Assembly: GCA_958496175.1 (NCBI GenBank)
Contig: OY292278.1
Coordinates: 2,480,001 to 2,544,000 of the forward strand
Direction of reading: 5' to 3'
DNA: 64,000 bases
DNA from: Sisyra terminalis
Taxonomy: Eukaryota > Arthropoda > Insecta > Neuroptera > Sisyridae
Below, piece by piece: positions 1-7,704 of this stretch. The position numbers and the translations under genes were made by a program. The notes below the pieces were generated by a model that did not search any database, had not been told where the DNA came from, and saw nothing but the letters and a program-made list of their open reading frames with translations. Position 1 is the stretch's first letter. Every line of letters starts with the position of its first letter.

Positions 1-1020
1 GAAGAAAATTTCTACCGATTGAAATTCAAAAAAACGTCCCTTATCTTAATTTCTTGAGAAAAATAAGCCTTATTTTGAAAAATCGGCCATTAAAGTGGCC
101 TTATTTCAGACGGAAAATGTCTCATCTATTTAAGGCTCTAAAACTTCCCGGTTTAAATTCCCGGCAAACAATCCCGATAAATTAATGTTTCTTTTTTTGA
201 GAACTTGGAGAAAGATTCAAACATTAATATTCAATCAGACTATAGCAAAAAAAAAACCATCCCTTATATCCGGTTTTTCCCAATTTAAATTGGCCTTGTT
301 TAAATTTTGAAATGGAATTGTGGACGTCCTGTTACCCACAGGAAGAAAATTTCTTCAAATTGTAATTCACTTAAACGTCCGTAATCTTAATTACTTGAGA
401 AAACTAGGCCTTATTTTGAAAAATCGGCCATTAAAGTGGCCTTATTTCAGACGGAAAATGACATATCCATTTACGGCTCTAAAACTTCCCGGTTTAAATT
501 CCCAGAAAACTATCCCGATAAATTAATGTTTATTTTTTTGAGAACTTGGAGAAAGATTCAAACATTAATATTCAATCAGACTATAGCAAAAAAAAACCAT
601 CCCTTATATCCGGTTTTTCCCAATTTAAATTGGCCTTGTTTTAGCTTTGAAATGGAATTGTGGACGTCCTGTTACCCACAGGAAGAAAATTTCTTCCGAT
701 TGTAATTCAATAAAACGTCCCTTATCTTAATTTCTTGAGAAAACTAGGCCTTATTTTGAAAAATCGGCCATTAAAGTGGCCTTATTTCAGACGGAAAATG
801 TCATATCCATTTACGGCTCTAAAACTTCCCGGTTTAAATTCCCAGCAAACTATCCCGATACATTAATGTTTATTTTTTTGAGAACGTGTAGAAAGATTCA
901 AACATTAATATTCAATCAGACTATAGCAAAAAAAAACCATCCCTTATATCCGGTTTTTCCCAATTTAAATTGGCCTTGTTTTAGCTTTGAAATGGAATTG
1001 TGGACGTCCTGTTACCCACA

Positions 1021-1037
1021 GGAAGAAAATTTCTTCC
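1021..1037. repeat. 17-bp dyad at monomer start
   Basis: GGAAGAAA-A-TTTCTTCC is a perfect inverted repeat with 8-bp arms around one base. Most monomers keep it. Subtypes with 'ctaccg' or 'cttcaaa' or 'catccg' at the right arm lose part of the symmetry. It abuts the ACAGG hairpin arm of the preceding monomer, so three dyads lie almost end to end across the monomer junction. Confidence 0.85.
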
Positions 1038-1086
1038 GATTGTAATTCAATAAAACGTCCCTTATCTTAATTTCTTGAGAAAACTA

Positions 1087-1127
1087 GGCCTTATTTTGAA
1101 AAATCGGCCATTAAAGTGGCCTTATTT
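1087..1127 (+). repeat. Paired GGCCTTATTT boxes enclosing a GGCCA/TGGCC hairpin
   Basis: GGCCTTATTT occurs at 1087-1096 and again at 1118-1127, an internal repeat at 31-bp offset. Between them GGCCA-TTAAAG-TGGCC (1106-1121) forms a 5-bp stem with a 6-nt loop, overlapping the second box. A third, one-mismatch copy GGCCTTGTTT lies at 1312-1321. Most subtypes keep the stem while the loop varies (ttaaag, ttaaac, tttaac, ttaaaa, tttaag). Confidence 0.85.
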
Positions 1128-1165
1128 CAGACGGAAAATGTCATATCCATTTACGGCTCTAAAAC

Positions 1166-1198
1166 TTCCCGGATTAAATTCCCGGCAAAGTATCCCGA
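1166..1198 (+). repeat. Three CCCG motifs spaced exactly 13 bp
   Basis: TTCCCGG at 1166, TTCCCGG at 1179 and ATCCCGA at 1192 form three steps of a 13-bp subrepeat. This is the most G+C-rich part of the monomer and carries three of its eleven CpG. At about 47120 a monomer has lost exactly 13 bp within the third step, as expected for slippage or recombination between subrepeats. The C-rich spacing could suit a protein-binding array, but that is inference. Confidence 0.8.
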
Positions 1199-1201
1199 TA
1201 C

Positions 1202-1249
1202 ATTAATGTTTCATTTTTTGAGAACGTGGAGAAAGATTCAAACATTAAT
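1202..1249. repeat. Inverted repeat with 10-bp arms
   Basis: ATTAATGTTT (1202-1211) and AAACATTAAT (1240-1249) are exact reverse complements separated by 28 nt, which begins with a pyrimidine-rich run and contains GAGAAC. The arms are present in nearly every monomer; the subtype with 'tttcaaaaataaatg' has a damaged left arm. Confidence 0.85.
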
Positions 1250-1267
1250 ATTCAATCAGACTATAGC

Positions 1268-1276
1268 AAAAAAAAA
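1268..1276 (+). repeat. Variable poly-A tract of the monomer
   Basis: Nine A here. Across the window the same tract has 8 A (about 26467, 27145, 35983), 9 A (most copies), 10 A (about 9106, 39380, 44480), or 11-12 A after a 'gg' (about 26803, 36316, 51263). In some copies it is broken by a G (about 7748, 11148). Tract length travels with the other diagnostic bases of each subtype, so it is mostly inherited with the duplicated monomer. Confidence 0.9.
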
Positions 1277-1299
1277 CCATCCCTTATATCCGGTTTTTC

Positions 1300-1313
1300 C
1301 CAATTTAAATTGG
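1300..1313. repeat. 14-bp perfect palindrome
   Basis: CCAATTTAAATTGG is self-complementary over 14 bases and contains a DraI-type TTTAAA core. It runs directly into the third GGCCTT box. Occasional copies carry single changes (about 48924, 53682, 59469, 62174), but the great majority are intact. Confidence 0.9.
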
Positions 1314-1341
1314 CCTTGTTTTAGCTTTGAAATGGAATTGT

Positions 1342-1362
1342 GGACGTCCTGTTACCCACAGG
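1342..1362. repeat. GGACGTCC palindrome overlapping a CCTGT/ACAGG hairpin
   Basis: GGACGTCC (1342-1349) is an 8-bp palindrome with an AatII-type GACGTC core. It overlaps CCTGT-TACCC-ACAGG (1348-1362), a 5-bp stem with a 5-nt loop, which in turn overlaps the 17-bp dyad starting the next monomer. This region is among the least variable of the monomer; exceptions are seen near 21441, 25192, 38777 and 46594. Confidence 0.85.
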
Positions 1363-1700
1363 AAGAAAATTTCTTCCGATTGTAATTCAATAAAACGTCC
1401 CTTATCTTAATTTCTTGAGAAAACTAGGCCTTATTTTGAAAAATCGGCCATTATACTGGCCTTATTTCAGAAGGAAAATGTCACATCAATTTACGGCTCT
1501 AAAACTTCCCGGTTTAAATTCCCGGCAAACTATCCCGATACATTAATGTTTCTTATTTTGAGAACGTGGAGAAAGATTCAAACATTAATATTCAATCAGA
1601 CTATAGCAAAAAAAACCATCCCTTATATCCGGTTTTTCCCAATTTAAATTGGCATTGTTTTAGCTTTGAAATGGAATTGTGGACGTCCTGTTACCCACAG

Positions 1701-2039
1701 GAAGAAAATTTTTTCCGATTGTAATTCAATAAAACGTCCCCAATCTTAATTTATTGGAAAAACTAGGCCTTATTTTGAAAAATCTGTCATTAAACAGGCC
1801 TTATTTCAGACGGAAAATGTCTCATCTATTTAAGGCCCTTAAACTTCCCGGTTTAAATTCCCGGCAAACTATCCCGATACATTAATGTTTCTTTTTTTGA
1901 GAGCTTGGAGAAAGATTCTAGCATTAATATTCAATTAAACTATGGCAAAAGAAACCATCCCTTATAACCGGTTTTTTCCAATTTAAATTGTCCTTGTTTT
2001 AGCTTTGAAATGGAATTGTGGACGTCCTGTTACCCACAG
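1701..2039 (+). repeat. Diverged monomer in the left block
   Basis: This monomer differs from its neighbours at many scattered positions: 'ccccaatctt', 'ttattggaaaaac', 'ctgtcattaaacagg' in place of the GGCCA/TGGCC hairpin, 'aaggcccttaaac', 'ttctagcatt', 'tcaattaaactatgg' and 'tgtccttg'. It is still fully alignable over its length and looks like an older copy that escaped homogenisation. Confidence 0.75.
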
Positions 2040-2056
2040 GAAGAAAATTTCTTCCG

Positions 2057-3218
2057 ATTGTAATTCAATAAAACGTCCCTTATCTTAATTTCTTTAGAAA
2101 ACTAGGCCTTATTTTGAAAAATCGGCCATTAAAGTGGCCTTATTTCAGACGGAAAATGACATATCCATTTACGGCTCTAAAACTTCCCGGTTTAAATTCC
2201 CAGCTAATTATCCCGATAAATTAATGTTTCTTTTTTTGAGAACTTGGAGAAAGATTCAAACATTAATATTCAATCAGACTAAAGCAAAAAAAACCATCCC
2301 TTATATCCGGTTTTTCCCAATTTAAATTGGCCTTGTTTTAGATTTGAAATGGAATTGTGGACGTCCTGTTACCCACAGGAAGAAAATTTCTACCGATTGA
2401 AATTCAAAAAAACGTCCCTTTTCTTAATTTCTTGAGAAAAATAAGCCTTATTTTGAAAAATCGGCCATTAAAGTGGCCTTATTTCAGACGGAAAATGTCT
2501 CATCTATTTAAGGCTCTAAAACTTCCCGGTTTAAATTCCCTGCAAACTATCCCGATAAATTAATGTTTCTTTTTTTGAGAACTTGGAGAAAGATTCAAAC
2601 ATTAATATTCAATCAGACTATAGCAAAAAAAAACCATCCCTTATATCCGGTTTTTCCCAATTTAAATTGGCCTTGTTTTAGCTTTGAAATGGAATTGTGG
2701 ACGTCCTGTTACCCACAGGAAGAAAATTTCTTCAAATTGTAATTCAATAAAACGTCCCTTATCTTAATTTCTTTAGAAAACTAGGCCTTATTTTGAAAAA
2801 TCGGCCATTAAAGTGGCCTTATTTCAGACGGAAAATGACATATCCATTTACGGCTCTAAAACTTCCCGGTTTAAATTCCCAGCTAATTATCCCGATAAAT
2901 TAATGTTTCTTTTTTTGAGAACTTGGAGAAAGATTCAAACATTAATATTCAATCAGACTAAAGCAAAAAAAACCATCCCTTATATCCGGTTTTTCCCAAT
3001 TTAAATTGGCCTTGTTTTAGATTTGAAATGGAATTGTGGACGTCCTGTTACCCACAGGAAGAAAATTTCTACCGATTGAAATTCAAAAAAACGTCCCTTT
3101 TCTTAATTTCTTGAGAAAAATAAGCCTTATTTTGAAAAATCGGCCATTAAAGTGGCCTTATTTCAGACGGAAAATGTCTCATCTATTTAAGGCTCTAAAA
3201 CTTCCCGGTTTAAATTCC
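2057..3218 (+). repeat. Two-monomer (679-bp) local tandem duplication
   Basis: 2057-2539 and 2736-3218 are the same sequence at an offset of 679 bp, sharing private changes such as 'cagctaattatcccg', 'cagactaaagc' and 'cccttttctt'. The match ends at a C/T difference at 2540/3219. This is a two-monomer step, as expected from unequal exchange. Confidence 0.85.
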
Positions 3219-4078
3219 TGGCAAACTATCCCGATACATTAATGTTTCTTTTTTTGAGAACTTGGAGAAAGATTCAAACATTAATATTCAATCAGACTAT
3301 AGCAAAAAAAAAACCATCCCTTATATCCGGTTTTTCCCAATTTAAATTGGCCTTGTTTTAACTTTGAAATGGAATTGTGGACGTCCTGTTACCCACAGGA
3401 AGAAAATTTCTACCGATTGAAATTCAAAAAAACGTCCCTTATCTTAATTTCTTGAGAAAAATAAGCCTTATTTTGAAAAATCGGCCATTAAAGTGGCCTT
3501 ATTTCAGACGGAAAATGTCTCATCTATTTAAGGCTCTAAAACTTCCCGGTTTAAATTCCCGGCAAACTATCCCGATAAATTAATGTTTCTTTTTTTGAGA
3601 ACTTGGAGAAAGATTCAAACATTAATAATCAATCAGACTTTAGCAAAAAAAAACCATCCCTTATATCCGGTTTTTCCCAATTTAAATTGGCCTTGTTTTA
3701 GTTTTGAAATGGAATTGTAGACGTCCTGTTACCCACAGGAAGAAAATTTCTACCGATTGAAATTCAAAAAAACGTCCCTTATCTTAATTTCTTGAGAAAA
3801 ATAAGCCTTATTTTGAAAAATCGGCCATTAAAGTGGCCTTATTTCAGACGGAAAATGTCTCATCTATTTAAGGCTCTAAAACTTCCCGGTTTAAATTCCC
3901 GGCAAACTATCCCGATAAATTAATGTTTCTTTTTTTGAGAACTTGGACATAGATTCAAACATTAATATTCAATCAGACTATAGCAAAAAAAAACCATCCC
4001 TTATATCCGGTTTTTCCCAATTTAAATTGGCCTTGTTTAAATTTTGAAATGGAATTGTGGACGTCCTGTTACCCACAG
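3058..4078 (+). repeat. Run of three 'ctaccg' subtype monomers
   Basis: Three consecutive monomers share 'ctaccgattgaaattc', seven A before 'cgtccc', 'gagaaaaataagcc' and 'ctcatctatttaaggc'. The same subtype occurs near 1, 2379, 5099, 5440 and 6461 and in the second 8,180-bp copy, but I do not see it to the right of about 15 kb. It marks the left part of the array. Confidence 0.75.
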
Positions 4079-5780
4079 GAAGAAAATTTCTTCAAATTGT
4101 AATTCACTTAAACGTCCGTAATCTTAATTACTTGAGAAAACTAGGCCTTATTTTGAAAAATCGGCCATTAAAGTGGCCTTATTTCAGACGGAAAATGACA
4201 AATCCATTTACGGCTCTAAAACTTCCCGGTTTAAATTCCCAGAAAACTATCCCGATAAATTAATGTTTCTTTTTTTGAGAACTTGGAGATAGATTCAAAC
4301 ATTAATATTCAATCAGACTATAGCAAAAAAAAACCATCCCTTATATCCGGTTTTTCCCAATTTAAATTGGCCTTGTATTAGCTTTGAAATGGAATTGTGG
4401 ACGTCCTGTTACCCACAGGAAGAAAATTTCTTCCGATTGTAATTCAATAAAACGTCCCTTATCTTAATTTCTTTAGAAAACTAGGCCTTATTTTGAAAAA
4501 TCGGCCATTAAAGTGGCCTTATTTCAGACGGAAAATGTCATATCCATTTACGGCTCTAAAACTTCCCGGATTAAATTCCCGGCAAAGTATCCCGATACAT
4601 TAATGTTTCTTTTTTTGAGAACGTGGAGAAAGATTCAAACATTAATATTCAATCAGACTATAGCAAAAAAAAACCATCCCTTATATCCGGTTTTTCCCAA
4701 TTTAAATTGGCCTTGTTTTAGCTTTGAAATGGAATTGTGGACGTCCTGTTACCCACAGGAAGAAAATTTCTTCCGATTGTAATTCAATAAAACGTCCCTT
4801 ATCTTAATTTCTTTAGAAAACTAGGCCTTATTTTGAAAAATCGGCCATTAAAGTGGCCTTATTTCAGACGGAAAATGTCATATCCATTTACGGCTCTAAA
4901 ACTTCCCGGTTTAAATTCCTGGCAAACTATCCCGATACATTAATGTTTCTTTTTTTGAGAACTTGGAGAAAGATTCAAACATTAATATTCAATCAGACTA
5001 TAGCAAAAAAAAAACCATCCCTTATATCCGGTTTTTCCCAATTTAAATTGGCCTTGTTTTAACTTTGAAATGGAATTGTGGACGTCCTGTTACCCACAGG
5101 AAGAAAATTTCTACCGATTGAAATTCAAAAAAACGTCCCTTATCTTAATTTCTTGAGAAAAATAAGCCTTATTTTGAAAAATCGGCCATTAAAGTGGCCT
5201 TATTTCAGACGGAAAATGTCTCATCTATTTAAGGCTCTAAAACTTCCCGGTTTAAATTCCCGGCAAACTATCCCGATAAATTAATGTTTCTTTTTTTGAG
5301 AACTTGGAGAAAGATTCAAACATTAATATTCAATCAGACTTTAGCAAAAAAAAACCATCCCTTATATCCGGTTTTTCCCAATTTAAATTGGCCTTGTTTT
5401 AACTTTGAAATGGAATTGTGGACGTCCTGTTACCCACAGGAAGAAAATTTCTACCGATTGAAATTCAAAAAAACGTCCCTTATCTTAATTTCTTGAGAAA
5501 AATAAGCCTTATTTTGAAAAATCGGCCATTAAAGTGGCCTTATTTCAGACGGAAAATGTCTCATCTATTTAAGGCTCTAAAACTTCCCGGTTTAAATTCC
5601 CGGCAAACAATCCCGATAAATTAATGTTTCTTTTTTTGAGAACTTGGAGAAAGATTCAAACATTAATATTCAATCAGACTATAGCAAAAAAAAAACCATC
5701 CCTTATATCCGGTTTTTCCCAATTTAAATTGGCCTTGTTTAAATTTTGAAATGGAATTGTGGACGTCCTGTTACCCACAG

Positions 5781-6120
5781 GAAGAAAATTTCTTCAAATT
5801 GTTATTCACTTAAACGTCCGTAATCTTAATTACTTGAGAAAACTAGGCCTAATTTTCAAAAATCTGTCATTAAACAGGCCTTATTTCAGACGGAAAATGT
5901 CACGTCAATTTACGGCTCTAAAACTTCCAGGTTTAAATTCCCAGAAAACTATCCCGATAAATTAATGTTTCTTTTTTTGAGAACTTGGAGATAGATTCAA
6001 ACATTAATATTCAATCAGACTATAGCAAAAAAAAACCATCCCTTATATCCGGTTTTTCCCAATTTAAATTGGCCTTGTTTTAGCTTTGAAATGGAATTGT
6101 GGACGTCCTGTTACCCACAG
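5781..6120 (+). repeat. 'cacgtcaattt' subtype monomer (first of six)
   Basis: Diagnostic bases are 'gttattcacttaaacg', 'cgtaatcttaattacttg', 'ggcctaattttc', 'ctgtcattaaacag', 'cacgtcaattt', 'cttccagg' and 'cccagaaaac'. The GGCCA/TGGCC hairpin is replaced by CTGT-CATTAA-ACAG, a 4-bp stem with a 6-nt loop in nearly the same place. Further copies begin near 7839, 11239, 13961, 16019 and 19419, all within the two 8,180-bp blocks. Confidence 0.8.
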
Positions 6121-7154
6121 GAAGAAAATTTCTTCAAATTGTAATTCAATAAAACGTCCCTTATCTTAATTTCTTTAGAAAACTAGGCCTTATTTTGAAA
6201 AATCGGCCATTAAAGTGGCCTTATTTCAGACGGAAAATGTCATATCCATTTACGGCTCTAAAACTTCCCGGTTTAAATTCCTGGCAATCTATCCCGATAC
6301 ATTAATGTTTCTTTTTTTGAGAACTTGGAGAAAGATTCAAACATTAATATTCAATCAGACTATAGCAAAAAAAAAACCATCCCTTATATCCGGTTTTTCC
6401 CAATTTAAATTGGCCTTGTTTTAACTTTGAAATGGAATTGTGGACGTCCTGTTACCCACAGGAAGAAAATTTCTACCGATTGAAATTCAAAAAAACGTCC
6501 CTTATCTTAATTTCTTGAGAAAAATAAGCCTTATTTTGAAAAATCGGCCATTAAAGTGGCCTTATTTCAGACGGAAAATGTCTCATCTATTTAAGGCTCT
6601 AAAACTTCCCGGTTTAAATTCCCGGCAAACTATCCCGATGCATTAATGTTTCTTTTTTTGAGAACTTGGAGAAAGATTCAAACATTAATATTCAATGAGA
6701 CTATAGCAAAAAAAAACCATCCCTTATATCCGGTTTTTCCCAATTTAAATTGGCCTTGTTTTAGCTTTGAAATGGAATTGTGGACGTCCTGTTACCCACA
6801 GGAAGAAAATTTCTTCCGAATGTAATTCAATAAAACGTCCCTTATCTTAATTTCTTGGGAAAACTAGGCCTTATTTTGAAAAATCGGCCATTAAAGTGGC
6901 CTTATTTCAGACGGAAAATGTCATATCCATTTACGGCTCTAAAACTTCCCGGTTTAAATTCCCAGCAAACTATCCCGATACATTAATGTTTATTTTTTTG
7001 AGAACGTGGAGAAAGATTCAAACATTAATATTCAATCAGACTTTAGCAAAAAAAAACCATCCCTTATATCCGGTTTTTCCCAATTTAAATTGGCCTTGTT
7101 TTAACTTTGAAATGGAATTGTGGACGTCCTGTTACCCACAGGAAGAAAATTTCT

Positions 7155-7210
7155 TTCCATTGTTATTTATTAGATAGCCTTAAATCTACAAACATTGATA
7201 TAACAAGGCC
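7155..7210 (+). repeat. Diverged monomer fragment, left flank of non-satellite segment
   Basis: After a normal monomer start at 7142, the sequence changes to 'attgttatttattagatagc', 'cttaaatctacaaacattg' and 'ataacaaggcc'. It is alignable to the reference first 70 bases but strongly diverged. The same diverged type reappears at 7505 on the far side of the segment, sharing 'ccttaaatcta' and 'acaaggcc'. The second copy is at 15335-15390. Confidence 0.7.
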
Positions 7211-7339
7211 TAAATTCATTTTCTAAATTATTACTTTTTTCAAACAATTCTAATTTGTTGGCAATTCGAATTGTTTAGAATTTTGAATTAAGACAACGCC
7301 ACAATGTGTTTCGAATTTAGTTGGAAGCTATGAGTACAT

Positions 7340-7358
7340 CCACCTGACTCACAGGTGG
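7340..7358. repeat. G+C-rich hairpin in non-satellite segment
   Basis: CCACCTG-ACTCA-CAGGTGG is a perfect 7-bp stem with a 5-nt loop, G+C-rich in an otherwise AT-rich setting. It has no T-run behind it, so it does not look like a bacterial-type terminator. The identical copy is at 15520-15538. Confidence 0.75.
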
Positions 7359-7470
7359 CACTAAAAACTTAAGGTGGTTAAGTGACATTACATGTCAAGA
7401 GTTCACACGTTCTAGCATAGATGGAAAGACAGCAGATGTCAATTTGACAACTAACTTTTGATAGTATTTC

Positions 7471-7500
7471 AAATTTTAATTATATATAATATTAAAATTT
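7471..7500. repeat. AT-only inverted repeat at right end of non-satellite segment
   Basis: AAATTTTAAT (7471-7480) and ATTAAAATTT (7491-7500) are exact reverse complements around 'tatatataat'. The satellite-like sequence resumes a few bases later. The copy is at 15651-15680. Confidence 0.75.
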
Positions 7501-7504
7501 AATT

Positions 7505-7606
7505 GTATTTCTTCACATTGTAAATCACTAAAAAGCCTTAAATCTAAAAACGTTGAGAAAACAAGGCCTTATATTGAAAAAACACCCTTTTAAACGGCCT
7601 AATTTC
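7505..7606 (+). repeat. Diverged monomer start, right flank of non-satellite segment
   Basis: 'tatttcttcacattgtaaat' begins a diverged version of the monomer start, followed by 'aaaagccttaaatcta', 'cgttgagaaaacaagg' and 'aacacccttttaaacggcc'. Normal satellite resumes at about 7607 ('gacggaaaatggcacatc'). The sharp change from diverged to normal sequence inside one monomer suggests a recombination junction near 7600. Copy at 15685-15786. Confidence 0.7.
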
Positions 7607-7704
7607 TGACGGAAAATGGCACATCAATTTACGGCTCTGAAACTTCCCGGTTTAAATTCCCGGCAAACTATCCCGATAAATTAATGTTTCTTTTTTTGAG
7701 AACG

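Larger units (their letters stand above)
1021..1360 (+). repeat. Reference satellite monomer (340 bp)
   Basis: This copy is used as the reference for phase and internal motifs. Hand count gives 118 G+C of 340 (35%), with C 66, G 52 and 11 CpG, which is about the number expected from composition. In order it contains a 17-bp dyad, two GGCCTTATTT boxes 31 bp apart, a short hairpin between them, three 13-bp-spaced CCCG motifs, a 10-bp-arm inverted repeat, a 9-A tract, a 14-bp palindrome, a third GGCCTT box, and an AatII-type palindrome followed by a 5-bp-stem hairpin. The length is close to two nucleosome repeats of about 170 bp, but I see no convincing internal duplication of one half in the other. 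Confidence 0.95.
1..4610 (+). repeat. Irregular left block of mixed monomer subtypes
   Basis: Monomers here are more varied than in the rest of the window. Types marked by 'ctaccgattgaaattc', by 'cttcaaattgtaattcac' and by 'cttccgattgtaattc' alternate without a long regular order. The first 360 or so bases match 5440-5800 at offset 5,439, so this block is related to the 8,180-bp unit that follows but is not a clean copy of it. No gene is visible. Confidence 0.8.
7211..7504. other. Non-satellite segment of about 290 bp (copy 1)
   Basis: This stretch shows no clear alignment to the 340-bp monomer. It lacks the CCCG triad, the palindromes, the poly-A tract and the GACGTC site. The distance between the 'aaggcc' boxes on its two sides (7205 and 7563) is 358 bp, close to one monomer, so it stands in place of a monomer body rather than adding a large extra length. 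It holds several inverted repeats: AAACAATTC/GAATTGTTT (7242-7276), AATTCGAATT (7263-7272), CCACCTG/CAGGTGG (7340-7358), TGACA/TGTCA (7383-7397), TGTCAA-T-TTGACA (7437-7449) and a 10-bp AT-rich pair (7471-7500). I see no long open frame, no clear terminal inverted repeats and no target-site duplication. It may be the body of a monomer from another satellite family or a short mobile-element remnant. Confidence 0.75.

Noticed and set aside
1166..1200. CENP-B box
   Set aside because: I compared the CCCG motifs on both strands with the NTTCGNNNNANNCGGGN pattern. The needed spacing of the CGAA/TTCG and CGGG/CCCG halves is not present in the reference monomer.
1021..1360. Monomer as a dimer of two 170-bp halves
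   Set aside because: Comparing the two halves by eye gives only short matches (TCCCTTAT, GGCCTT) at offsets of 222-225, not 170. The length fits two nucleosomes, but a dimer origin is not supported.
1342..1362. Rho-independent terminator formed by the CCTGT/ACAGG hairpin
   Set aside because: The stem is short and followed by 'aagaaaattt', not a U-rich tract on the same strand. The setting is a eukaryotic-type satellite with no gene upstream.
1116..1385. An 89-codon open frame recurring in most monomers, and an overlapping 68-codon frame
   Set aside because: They start at GTG, TTG or similar codons within the repeat, and changes fall at all codon positions. One-base changes in the poly-A tract swap the C-terminal half between three unrelated sequences. 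The 340-bp period prevents reading across three monomers in one frame. I see no signal of protein-level conservation.
7375..7410. tRNA-type internal promoter (A and B box) in the non-satellite segment, suggesting a SINE
   Set aside because: 'tggttaagtga' is one base from an A-box pattern, but the following 'gttcacacg' does not fit the B box and is only about 25 nt away. There is no poly-A or simple-repeat tail.
7211..7504. Terminal inverted repeats of a MITE-like DNA transposon
   Set aside because: The AT-only inverted pair at 7471-7500 lies wholly at the right end, with no matching sequence at the left end. I found no target-site duplication.
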